A DNA stretch of 21,920 nt from assembly GCA_002683355.1 (NCBI GenBank), contig NYTF01000022.1:21850-43769 (forward strand), written 5' to 3'. The stretch's first letter is position 1; every line of letters begins with the position of its first letter. Origin of the DNA: Paracoccaceae bacterium. Lineage in GTDB: Bacteria > Pseudomonadota > Alphaproteobacteria > Rhodobacterales > Rhodobacteraceae. The translations under genes were made by a program, and so were the position numbers. The notes under the pieces were generated by a model. It did not search any database. It worked only from the letters and a program-made list of their open reading frames with translations, and was not told the origin of the DNA. Shown piece after piece: positions 16,240-21,920 of the stretch.

Positions 16240-16797
16240 TTAATGAAGTTTATCTGCAACTTCTGATATTGCTGAATCAATGAGCTTGTTGCTTTCATCT
16301 GCTTGAATATTGGAAGAGATAACCTCTTCTACAGCTGATATTGCAACTGAAATGGCTGTATTGCGCACTTCTCGGATTGCAGCTGCTTGTGCAGAACTAA
16401 TTTGATCATTTGCAGCTGCCATACGCCTCTCAATCGAAACAGTTAAATCTTTTTGAGCTTGTACTGCTGCATTTGCGGCTTCTTCTTTGGCATTCTTAAT
16501 TATACGTTCAGATTGCTCTGCTATTTCCTTTTGTTTTCTTTCATAGGACGCTAATAGTGATTGAGCTTCCTCCATCAATGACCTAGCTTCATCAAGCTCT
16601 GATTGAATTCCTTGAGAGCGCTCATCAAGCATTTTTGTTACCATTGCTGGCACTCTTAAATAAAGGAGTACAGCTACGAACAGAATAAATGAAATTGTAA
16701 CAACAAAGTCTGTATTATTTAAAGAAAAGAATGGTCCACTAGCCGCAAACAATGGTGCTGGTATTAGAGCTGATAAAACAAATATTAATTTTTTCAT
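16240..16797 (-). CDS. atpF: F0 ATP synthase subunit b
   Basis: Subunit b is half of the peripheral stalk that holds F1 to the membrane a subunit. The 185 residues begin with a hydrophobic, signal-like stretch (1-19, possibly cleaved), then the membrane anchor at about 30-50 (FVVTISFILFVAVLLYLRVP), then a long charged alanine-rich coiled coil from about 55 to the end, as in alphaproteobacterial b subunits. It starts three bases after the b' stop and is the last gene of the F0 operon in the window. No F1 genes follow, fitting the separate F0 and F1 operons of alphaproteobacteria. Confidence 0.9.
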   Translation of the reverse strand: MKKLIFVLSALIPAPLFAASGPFFSLNNTDFVVTISFILFVAVLLYLRVPAMVTKMLDERSQGIQSELDEARSLMEEAQSLLASYERKQKEIAEQSERIIKNAKEEAANAAVQAQKDLTVSIERRMAAANDQISSAQAAAIREVRNTAISVAISAVEEVISSNIQADESNKLIDSAISEVADKLH

Positions 16798-16800
16798 ATC

Positions 16801-17331
16801 TTAATCTTTCATCCTATCCGAAACTGCTTTTTTAATAGTTGCTTCATTACTGAGGCTTGGCATAACTTTCCCCAGAATTGCTTGCGCTGTATCGTTAGCA
16901 ACTTCTTCAACCGCTTTGATTGCTCCTTTGCGTATTTCTGAAATAGCTTTCTCTGATTCTGCTGCTTTTTTTGATATTTCAACATCAGCTTTCTCTGTTG
17001 CCACTAGTAACTCTTGTTTAATCTCAGCTTTTGCTTCCTCTATAATGGTCTGTGCTTCAGCTCTGGCTTCGGAAAGTGCTAAATTATAAGCACGTTCTGC
17101 ATCGATAGCTGCCTGCTTGAGGTCTTCAGCTTTGGCAAGGTCGTTACTAATTGCCATTTGTCGGTCTGAAAGTACCGATGCTATTCTTGGTAACGCAATT
17201 TTGCTTAATACGAGATAAATAATAACTAACGTTATAACCAGCCAAAAGATTTGATTGGAAAAAGTACTAATGTCTAATTGAGGCATTCCTACAGCGTGTT
17301 CAGAAGCGCCTGTCGTTGTTTCAGATGCCAT
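16801..17331 (-). CDS. atpF': F0 ATP synthase subunit b'
   Basis: This is the second stalk subunit (b', also called AtpG or AtpX), which pairs with b in alphaproteobacteria and phototrophs. A membrane segment QIFWLVITLVIIYLVLSKIA is followed by ALPRIASVLSDRQMAISNDL and a long coiled coil. The frame can start at 17343, but I choose ATG 17331 (MASETTTG..., 176 residues) because GGAGG lies five bases before it, whereas the earlier ATG has no ribosome site and is itself part of that GGAGG context. It is separated from atpE by 78-90 bp holding two hairpins. Confidence 0.9.
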   Translation of the reverse strand: MASETTTGASEHAVGMPQLDISTFSNQIFWLVITLVIIYLVLSKIALPRIASVLSDRQMAISNDLAKAEDLKQAAIDAERAYNLALSEARAEAQTIIEEAKAEIKQELLVATEKADVEISKKAAESEKAISEIRKGAIKAVEEVANDTAQAILGKVMPSLSNEATIKKAVSDRMKD

Positions 17332-17355
17332 AGCACCCTCCATTTACCATATGAT

Positions 17356-17377
17356 GCTCAGATAAATATATCTGAGC
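17356..17377 (-). repeat. Hairpin 2 in the atpE-atpF' intercistronic region
   Basis: Perfect 9-bp inverted repeat GCTCAGATA (17356-17364), four-base AATA loop, TATCTGAGC (17369-17377). In the message it lies after hairpin 1 and about 24 bases before the preferred b' start, near the ribosome entry region. Confidence 0.65.
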
Positions 17378-17382
17378 CTTTG

Positions 17383-17408
17383 CAGGCACAACCTTTTTGG
17401 CGTGCCTG
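17383..17408 (-). repeat. Hairpin 1 in the atpE-atpF' intercistronic region
   Basis: Inverted repeat CAGGCAC (17383-17389) and GTGCCTG (17402-17408); the 12-base loop can add CC:GG inner pairs. On the message it forms 13 bases after the atpE stop. No T run follows, so it is more likely a 3' stabiliser or processing site than a full terminator. Confidence 0.6.
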
Positions 17409-17421
17409 TAACTTACCAAAG

Positions 17422-17673
17422 CTATACAGCGAACATCAACAGAAGCGCTACAAGAAATGAGAATATTCCTAGTGCTTCTGAGAAAGCGATCCCGATAAAC
17501 ATTGTAGCAGTTTGACCGGCTGCGGCTGAAGGGTTGCGTAATGCACCTGATAAATAGTTGCCCACAACATGGCCAACACCGATTGCGGCTCCACCCATTC
17601 CAGTACAGGCAAGGCCTGCGCCAATATAAGCTCCCATTTGTATAAGGTCTGGACCCATTGATACGTCTGCCAT
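17422..17673 (-). CDS. atpE: F0 ATP synthase subunit c
   Basis: This is the 83-residue c-ring proteolipid. Two membrane helices are joined by the polar loop ALRNP (44-48). Helix 1 has the glycine-rich packing pattern [21 protein letters not shown], and helix 2 carries the proton-binding Glu66 in [10 protein letters not shown]. No Gln/Thr arrangement typical of sodium-driven rings is seen, so proton coupling is expected. The start has a strong AAAGGAG ribosome site seven to eight bases upstream, and the gene is flanked by a 43-bp gap from atpB and a hairpin pair before b', consistent with the need for many more c than other subunits. Confidence 0.95.
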   Translation of the reverse strand: MADVSMGPDLIQMGAYIGAGLACTGMGGAAIGVGHVVGNYLSGALRNPSAAAGQTATMFIGIAFSEALGIFSFLVALLLMFAV

Positions 17674-17716
17674 TTTTTTCTCCTTTATTTTAGAATGGCT
17701 TAAAAATTATTCAAAG

Positions 17717-18463
17717 CTAATGTGCAGGATGCAAAGCATCATTTAAATAAACACATGTTAGAATTGTGAAAACATAGGCCTGAATGACCGTTACGAGCAT
17801 TTCTAACCCGTAAACTGCCATTATTCCTACTATTGGAAAAACTGCTCCAAATCCCATTGCACCGGCAAAACCGGCGAAAACTTTAATTACAGCGTGACCC
17901 GCCATCATATTACCTGCTAAACGTATTGAGTGACTGATTGGACGCACAAAATATGAAATTATTTCGATTAGTGCCAGAATAGGTCTCAGAGGGAGTGGCG
18001 CTGACGATATCCAAAAAAGACTTAAAAATTTAGTTCCATTTTTTACGAAACCAAGTAAGGTGACGAAAACAAATACTGCTAAAGCCATCGTGGCTGTCAC
18101 AGCGATGTGGCTGGTAGTGGTAAAAGATTTTGGTAAAAGACCAAGTAAGTTGGCAAGTACGATAAACATAAACAAAGTCATTATATAAGGGAAATATCTT
18201 AACCCTTCTTTTCCAGCAATATCTTCCACCATTTTGTGTACAAAGCCATAAATAATTTCTGCGATTGATTGACTTCTACTTGGAACTACCGCCCTACCTC
18301 TAGTTCCAATCACCAACAGAGCGATTACTGCAACTACAGAAATACCCATCCATAGAGTCACATTGGTTACACTGTACCATGCCAATTCTCCCCCAAAAAG
18401 TGGCTTTACAACAAACTGATCCATTGGATGAATATTAAATGCGCTTTCAGTTTCTGCGGACAC
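17717..18463 (-). CDS. atpB: F0 ATP synthase subunit a
   Basis: Subunit a forms the proton half-channels next to the c-ring. The essential Arg is in [14 protein letters not shown], and the last helices [20 protein letters not shown] hold the conserved Glu and Gln. The open frame extends up to ATG 18499, which would overlap atpI by 32 bp. I prefer the GTG at 18463, four bases after the atpI stop with AAGGGA upstream, giving 248 residues and about 11 residues before the conserved [14 protein letters not shown], as in related proteins. Confidence 0.92.
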   Translation of the reverse strand: MSAETESAFNIHPMDQFVVKPLFGGELAWYSVTNVTLWMGISVVAVIALLVIGTRGRAVVPSRSQSIAEIIYGFVHKMVEDIAGKEGLRYFPYIMTLFMFIVLANLLGLLPKSFTTTSHIAVTATMALAVFVFVTLLGFVKNGTKFLSLFWISSAPLPLRPILALIEIISYFVRPISHSIRLAGNMMAGHAVIKVFAGFAGAMGFGAVFPIVGIMAVYGLEMLVTVIQAYVFTILTCVYLNDALHPAH

Positions 18464-18467
18464 TGCT

Positions 18468-18806
18468 TTATTCCCTTTTCTCGTTAGTGACTGAGTCACT
18501 ATATTTTTCCATGTTTACTCTCTGTAGTTCTTTCGCTGTTTGCATCATAATTCGCACGCCAGCAGCAAAACCTAGTAGTGTAAAGCTCACTAAAAATATT
18601 GGCAAAGTATCAAAAAAATAATCCAGTCCATATCCAATGCCAAAACCGACTAACATGCCAGTAACAAGTTCGATCACCATTCGCCAAGCAGATTGCACTT
18701 CTGCTTCATGATGCTGTCCTTTTGAAGGCTTTTCTGCTGCTTTTTTTGCAACAGCAATTCTCTCGCTTAATAGGTCCAGACTATTTTTGTCAGGTCCATT
18801 AGACAT
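18468..18806 (-). CDS. atpI: F0 ATP synthase-associated protein AtpI
   Basis: AtpI is a small membrane protein at the head of F0 operons thought to help c-ring assembly or magnesium/calcium handling; it is not part of the mature enzyme. The 112 residues have a charged N-terminal third, then two membrane helices: [20 protein letters not shown] and [21 protein letters not shown] strong AAGGAGG ribosome site precedes ATG 18806. Confidence 0.9.
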   Translation of the reverse strand: MSNGPDKNSLDLLSERIAVAKKAAEKPSKGQHHEAEVQSAWRMVIELVTGMLVGFGIGYGLDYFFDTLPIFLVSFTLLGFAAGVRIMMQTAKELQRVNMEKYSDSVTNEKRE

Positions 18807-18835
18807 CGAATTTGCCTCCTTGAGACGTTGATGGG

Positions 18836-18864
18836 AAAATAGGTATCATGAACAAAAGAGTCAA
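18836..18864 (-). promoter_or_regulatory. Predicted promoter of the atpIBEF'F operon
   Basis: Minus strand: -35 TTGACT (18864-18859), 17-bp spacer, -10 TATTTT (18841-18836), about 30 bp before the atpI start. Five and four of six consensus bases match. Confidence 0.5.
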
Positions 18865-18918
18865 TTGAAATTGTAATGATTTTTAAAATTTAAGTCATTG
18901 TTTTGTATGATTTATTTT

Positions 18919-18936
18919 AATTATTCCCGAATAATT
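18919..18936. repeat. 18-bp palindrome of unknown role
   Basis: AATTATTC (18919-18926), CC, GAATAATT (18929-18936): perfect 8-bp arms with a two-base centre, roughly mid-way between atpI and the ArsR gene. It could be a protein-binding site; its half ATTC is shared with the nearby ArsR-type palindrome but the spacing differs. Confidence 0.4.
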
Positions 18937-18981
18937 TAATTTTCCCTTTAATTACATTTTGCATTTTTATCAGAAGCATAT

Positions 18982-19003
18982 TATTCAACCATTTAGTTGA
19001 ATA
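18982..19003. promoter_or_regulatory. ArsR-type operator upstream of the ArsR-family gene
   Basis: TATTCAAC (18982-18989), six bases, GTTGAATA (18996-19003); the arms extend to 10 bp with one mismatch. ATTCAA...TTGAAT palindromes are typical targets of ArsR-family dimers. The right arm supplies a possible -35 TTGAAT (18998-19003), with TTTAAT (19022-19027) as -10 at 18-bp spacing, so the regulator would repress itself. Confidence 0.65.
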
Positions 19004-19080
19004 TTTAAACTGATGTTAGTTTTTAATAATTTAATGACGAGCTGTATCCAGCTTTTTGATTTAAAAATGGATGGGATATT

Positions 19081-19401
19081 TTGGATAAAGACTTAAACTT
19101 AATCTTTCAGGCGCTGGGCGATGGAACTCGGCGAGAAATCTTAATGATGTTATTGGAGGATGATATGGCAGTAACAGATGTTGCTGAGCCATTTGAAATT
19201 TCGCTTGCAGCAATTTCCAAACATTTAATTATTCTCTCTAAAGCTGGGTTAATAAAGCAAGAGAAGCGTGGAAGAGTTAAGTGGTGTCAGCTTGATCCAA
19301 ATGCAATGAAAGTGGCTAGCATTTGGATGGAGGGATTTGGACAGTTTGAAAATGTAGATTTAGATGCCCTGGAGCTTTTTTTAAAAAAAGAATTAAGTTG
19401 A
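19081..19401 (+). CDS. ArsR-family winged-helix transcription regulator
   Basis: This 106-residue ArsR/SmtB-type regulator has the core ALGDGTRREILMML, then VTDVAEPFEISLAAISKHLIILSKAGLI as helix-turn-helix and KRGRVKWCQL as wing. Only one cysteine (in KWCQL) is visible and there is no CxC metal motif, so metal sensing of the classical ArsR or SmtB kind is unlikely; the ligand is unknown. The start is TTG at 19081, the only in-frame start before the conserved domain, with GGGA seven to ten bases upstream. The two ATG triplets at 19067 and 19071 are out of frame. It has no obvious partner gene, as these regulators often have an SRPBCC or transport gene beside them. Confidence 0.85.
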   Translation: MDKDLNLIFQALGDGTRREILMMLLEDDMAVTDVAEPFEISLAAISKHLIILSKAGLIKQEKRGRVKWCQLDPNAMKVASIWMEGFGQFENVDLDALELFLKKELS

Positions 19402-19668
19402 TTGAGAAGTGCATTCGTTCATCAAAAGATATGTCTGTAACTACTAAAATAAGATTTTGGAAATTTTCTACGTTAGGAAGTTACTCTCCTTGACTAATTA
19501 AGAGTGAGCTGATACCTCGCGTCCAATCATGGAAGCAAATTGACTTCCGGTCTACAGCATAGCTAGAGATCGACATCCGTCAGCGAGTATCGCCCACGGG
19601 TGTATTTGTCGTTTTGTAAAACAAAGTTTAGTATGGTCTAGAGAATTTAATTAGGAGGGCCGCGCGAA
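19402..19668. other. 267-bp intergenic region before ffh
   Basis: No open frame of note. Bases 19501-19600 contain 53 G+C, against 24 of 80 in 19401-19480 and 13 of 50 in 19601-19650, a sharp local GC rise. That island holds the structured-RNA candidate. Two TTGACT boxes occur exactly 50 bp apart (19490 and 19540), but neither has a good -10. Confidence 0.75.
19481..19603 (+). ncRNA. Candidate structured RNA upstream of ffh (pseudoknot)
   Basis: Pairings found by eye: a 7-bp hairpin TTACTCT (19481-19487) with AGAGTGA (19501-19507, one G-U); stem A, GATAC-C-TCGC (19511-19520) with GCGAGTATC (19583-19591), nine pairs and one bulge; a 5-bp hairpin GGAAG/CTTCC (19531-19548) within its loop; and stem B, ACATCCGT (19573-19580) with ACGGGTGT (19596-19603), eight pairs with one G-U. 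The order A5'-B5'-A3'-B3' is an H-type pseudoknot with short joins of two and four bases. It coincides with the GC island. It could be an ffh leader element or a separate small RNA. It is not recognisable as 4.5S, 6S, tmRNA or tRNA. Strand is assumed from ffh. Confidence 0.45.
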
Positions 19669-21180
19669 ATGTTTGAAAATCTATCTCAACGCCTATCGGG
19701 TGTATTTGAAAAGCTGACGAAACAAGGTGCCTTATCTGAGGATAATGTGAAAACAGCCCTTAGAGAAGTCCGTGTTGCTTTACTCGAAGCTGATGTCTCT
19801 CTGAATGTCGTTCGCGATTTTGTGAAGGCAGTTCAAGATAAGGCTACGGGTCAAGAAGTTACAAAGTCTGTTACACCAGGTCAGCAAGTTATTAAAATAG
19901 TTCATGATGAACTGGTTCATGTATTAGCGGGGGATAATTCGGAACCTGGTCAATTAAAGGTTGATAACCCTCCAGCACCCATTCTGATGGTAGGTTTGCA
20001 AGGATCGGGCAAGACTACGACATCTGCAAAATTAGCAAAACGCTTGAAAGAAAAAAATGGGAAGAGGGTTCTGATGGCGTCGCTTGATGTTAATCGGCCT
20101 GCTGCGATGGAACAATTAGCAATACTGGGAATGCAGGTTGGCGTTGACACGTTGCCAATAGTTAATGGTCAAAAACCCATAGAAATTGCAAAGCGAGCAA
20201 AGCAACAAGCCACCTTGGGTGGATACGATGTTTATATTTTAGATACGGCTGGCCGTTTACATATTGACGAATTATTGATGAACGAAGTGCAAACTGTAAG
20301 AGACGTTTCCACCCCTCGAGAAACAATTTTAGTTGTAGACGGTTTGACTGGTCAAGATGCAGTCAACGTTGCCGAAGAGTTTAATGGTAAGATTGGTATT
20401 TCAGGAGTTGTTTTAACCAGAATGGATGGAGATGGGCGTGGTGGTGCTGCTTTATCTATGAGAGCTGTTACTGGTAAGCCTATAAAGTTTGTTGGCCTTG
20501 GTGAAAAAATGGAAGCATTGGAGGAATTCCATCCAGATCGTGTTGCTGGAAGAATTTTGGGAATGGGAGATATTGTTTCCTTAGTTGAGAAAGCTCAAGA
20601 CACTATAGAAACAGAGCAACAAGAAAGAATGCTAAAGCGTTTTCAAAAAGGTCAATTTTCAATGAATGATTTGAGAACACAACTTGAGCAAATGATGAAA
20701 ATGGGTGGCATGGAAGGCGTTATGGGTATGATGCCTGGTATGGGCAAAATGGCAAAGAAAGTTGAAGAGGCAGGCTTTGATGATAAAATGATAAAGCGGC
20801 AGGTAGCCCTGATTCAATCTATGACAAAGCGAGAGCGTGCAGTTCCCCAAATCTTACAAGCCAGTCGTAAGAAGAGAATAGCGGCTGGAGCAGGTCAAGA
20901 AGTATCTGAACTAAATAAACTTATAAAAATGCACCGACAAATGGCTGATATGATGAAGAAGATGGGCAAGATGGGTAAAGGTGGAATGTTGAAACAAGCC
21001 ATGCGCGGAATGTTTGGCAAGGGTGGACAACCGGCGATCCCAGATGGAATGGACATTGGCAACATGGATCCAAAAGCAATGGAAGCGGCTGCAAAACAAT
21101 TAACGAGTGGTAAGGGTGGCTTTCCTGGACTAGGTGGTGGATTACCTCCCGGTCTCTCTGGATTTGGAAAGAAAAAGTGA
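19669..21180 (+). CDS. ffh: Signal recognition particle protein Ffh
   Basis: Ffh is the SRP GTPase that, with 4.5S RNA, delivers inner-membrane proteins to FtsY. The 503-residue protein has the N domain (1-about 90), the G domain with P-loop GLQGSGKTTT (about 108-117), DVNRPAAMEQL, DTAGRLHID, TRMDGDGRGGAALS and GLGEKMEALEEFHPDR, and the M domain from about 300 with methionine-rich MMKMGGMEGVMGMMPGMGKM and the RNA-binding SMTKRERAVPQILQASRKKR. The C-terminus ends in a Gly/Lys-rich tail, FGKKK. AGGAGG (19653-19658) lies 10 bp before the ATG, within a short GC-rich stretch GGGCCGCGCG. Followed after 27 bp by a chorismate mutase gene. Confidence 0.97.
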   Translation: MFENLSQRLSGVFEKLTKQGALSEDNVKTALREVRVALLEADVSLNVVRDFVKAVQDKATGQEVTKSVTPGQQVIKIVHDELVHVLAGDNSEPGQLKVDNPPAPILMVGLQGSGKTTTSAKLAKRLKEKNGKRVLMASLDVNRPAAMEQLAILGMQVGVDTLPIVNGQKPIEIAKRAKQQATLGGYDVYILDTAGRLHIDELLMNEVQTVRDVSTPRETILVVDGLTGQDAVNVAEEFNGKIGISGVVLTRMDGDGRGGAALSMRAVTGKPIKFVGLGEKMEALEEFHPDRVAGRILGMGDIVSLVEKAQDTIETEQQERMLKRFQKGQFSMNDLRTQLEQMMKMGGMEGVMGMMPGMGKMAKKVEEAGFDDKMIKRQVALIQSMTKRERAVPQILQASRKKRIAAGAGQEVSELNKLIKMHRQMADMMKKMGKMGKGGMLKQAMRGMFGKGGQPAIPDGMDIGNMDPKAMEAAAKQLTSGKGGFPGLGGGLPPGLSGFGKKK

Positions 21181-21207
21181 TAGTTTTAACGGTTAATAGG
21201 ATATGAA

Positions 21208-21507
21208 ATGATGAATACATCAAAGCGCGCAGCAGAATTATTGAAAACACATCGGGAAAGTATTGATCGTTTGGATGCGATTTTATTTAACACTTTAGGT
21301 GAGAGGTTTTCTCACACGCGAGCTGTTGGACGGCTCAAGGCGGAGAATGATTTACCTGCATCTGATCCTTTGAGAGAGCAAGAGCAGATGCGCAGATTAG
21401 AGACAATGTCCCAAAGTTCTGGTTTGGATCCAGATTTTGCGAAGAAAATTTTAAACTTCATAATTTCCGAAGTGGTTAGTCAACATAAAAGTCTAAAACA
21501 TAATTAA
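21208..21507 (+). CDS. Chorismate mutase, AroQ class, single-domain
   Basis: This is a short all-helical chorismate mutase of 99 residues, converting chorismate to prephenate for Phe/Tyr synthesis. ESIDRLDAILFNTLGERFSH is the N-terminal helix with its active-site-type Arg/Glu pattern, followed by RAVGRLKAENDLPASDPLRE and the C-terminal helix DPDFAKKILNFIISEVV. Start ATG 21208 or the adjacent ATG 21211, with AGGATA upstream. Its place between ffh and rpsP is a known alphaproteobacterial arrangement and suggests co-transcription. Confidence 0.88.
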   Translation: MMNTSKRAAELLKTHRESIDRLDAILFNTLGERFSHTRAVGRLKAENDLPASDPLREQEQMRRLETMSQSSGLDPDFAKKILNFIISEVVSQHKSLKHN

Positions 21508-21521
21508 TAATTGTAACAGAA

Positions 21522-21527
21522 TATAAT
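21522..21527 (+). promoter_or_regulatory. Possible -10 element for rpsP
   Basis: A perfect TATAAT sits 29 bp before the rpsP ATG, in the 48-bp gap after the chorismate mutase gene. The -35 at 17-bp spacing (CATAAT) is poor, so this may be an AT-rich coincidence or a weak internal promoter. Confidence 0.25.
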
Positions 21528-21555
21528 ATTTAATGTCATTTAAAGGAGAAATGAA

Positions 21556-21920
21556 ATGGCCATGAAAATTCGCTTAGCCCGTGGTGGGTCAAAGAAAAGA
21601 CCTTTTTACAGAATTGTTGCTGCTGATAGCCGCATGCCACGTGATGGCCGATTTATTGAAAAATTAGGCACTTATAACCCACTCTTACCAAAAGATAGTG
21701 AAGATCGAGTAAAGATGAATATGGATCGTATTAATTATTGGTTAGGAGAAGGAGCTCAACCAACAGATAGAATATCACGCATGCTTGAGGCGGCGGGTGT
21801 GCTTGATAAGAAAGAAAGAAATAATCCTAAAAAAGCAGAACCTGGTCAAAAGGCAAAAGATAGGATCCAAGAGAAAGCAGATAAATTAGCTGCTGCAGAA
21901 GAAGCACCTGCTGAAGAAGC
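21556..21920 (+). CDS. rpsP: 30S ribosomal protein S16, N-terminal part plus extension (3' end outside window)
   Basis: The frame from ATG 21556 is open to the window end (121 residues). The S16 core is clear: [61 protein letters not shown]. After about residue 80 it continues in a charged Lys/Glu/Ala-rich tail, the kind of C-terminal extension common in alphaproteobacterial S16. AAGGAGAA (21543-21550) fits ATG 21556 better than ATG 21551, which would read only four codons before a stop. rimM and trmD would be expected next. Confidence 0.95.
   Translation, partial: MAMKIRLARGGSKKRPFYRIVAADSRMPRDGRFIEKLGTYNPLLPKDSEDRVKMNMDRINYWLGEGAQPTDRISRMLEAAGVLDKKERNNPKKAEPGQKAKDRIQEKADKLAAAEEAPAEE

Larger units (their letters stand above)
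18807..19080. other. 274-bp divergent intergenic region, atpI / ArsR regulator
   Basis: AT-rich, noncoding on both strands. It holds the atpI ribosome site and promoter, an 18-bp palindrome at 18919-18936 and the ArsR-type operator at 18982-19003 with an overlapping promoter for the regulator. Nothing else was seen. Confidence 0.7.

Noticed and set aside
19490..19568. ffh promoters at the two TTGACT boxes (19490, 19540)
   Set aside because: Neither has more than about three matching -10 bases at 15-18 bp spacing, and both fall in the proposed structured RNA. Left unassigned.
19501..19603. 4.5S SRP RNA gene next to ffh
   Set aside because: The GC-rich island contains GGAAGCA, reminiscent of SRP RNA, but the GGTC..GGAAGGAAGCAGCC core and the single long hairpin shape are missing on both strands.
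21551..21565. Tiny leader peptide before rpsP (ATG AAA TGG CCA TGA)
   Set aside because: It overlaps the rpsP start, and AAGGAG is too close to its ATG; the spacing suits rpsP instead. Probably chance.

Overview
This AT-rich window (roughly 35-40% GC by eye) most resembles a free-living, probably marine alphaproteobacterium, perhaps Rhodobacterales or a relative. The signs are an F0 ATP synthase operon in the order atpI-atpB-atpE-atpF'-atpF without the F1 genes, two different b-type subunits, an ffh / short chorismate mutase / rpsP run, and a PaaX-type phenylacetate regulon. The lineage is inferred from gene content and order only. No mobile element, CRISPR array, tRNA or rRNA was seen.

Layout. 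(1) 1-4222, plus strand: the 3' end of a dihydropyrimidinase/hydantoinase gene, then an ABC importer (ATPase, two permeases, NMT1-type binding protein), ending at a 12-bp hairpin that also separates it from the convergent paa operon. (2) 4288-14256: a phenylacetate (paa) degradation region with two divergent promoter regions. paaABCDE (minus) diverges from a hotdog thioesterase gene (plus, 7998). A cytochrome P450-paaZ-paaX operon (minus) diverges from paaI-paaK (plus, 12521). Both promoter regions hold GTTACGAA-N20-TTTGTAAC with identical spacing, a strong candidate for the PaaX operator. (3) 14270-16227: a PfkB sugar/nucleoside kinase diverging from an AraC-HTH/O6-methylguanine methyltransferase fusion. 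(4) 16240-18806, minus: the F0 operon, with two tandem hairpins between the c and b' genes. (5) 19081-21920, plus: an ArsR-type regulator with its own palindromic operator, a GC-rich island that can fold into an H-type pseudoknot, then ffh, a chorismate mutase and the start of rpsP.

How the genes work together. PaaK activates phenylacetate to phenylacetyl-CoA, PaaABCE epoxidises the ring with PaaD assisting cofactor assembly, PaaZ opens the ring and oxidises the aldehyde, PaaI rescues trapped CoA, and PaaX senses phenylacetyl-CoA. The paaF, G, H and J genes are not in the window and must be elsewhere if the pathway is complete. A P450 as first gene of the paaZ-paaX operon is the most unusual metabolic feature. 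The 19511-19603 structured-RNA candidate upstream of ffh is the best candidate for something not yet explained.
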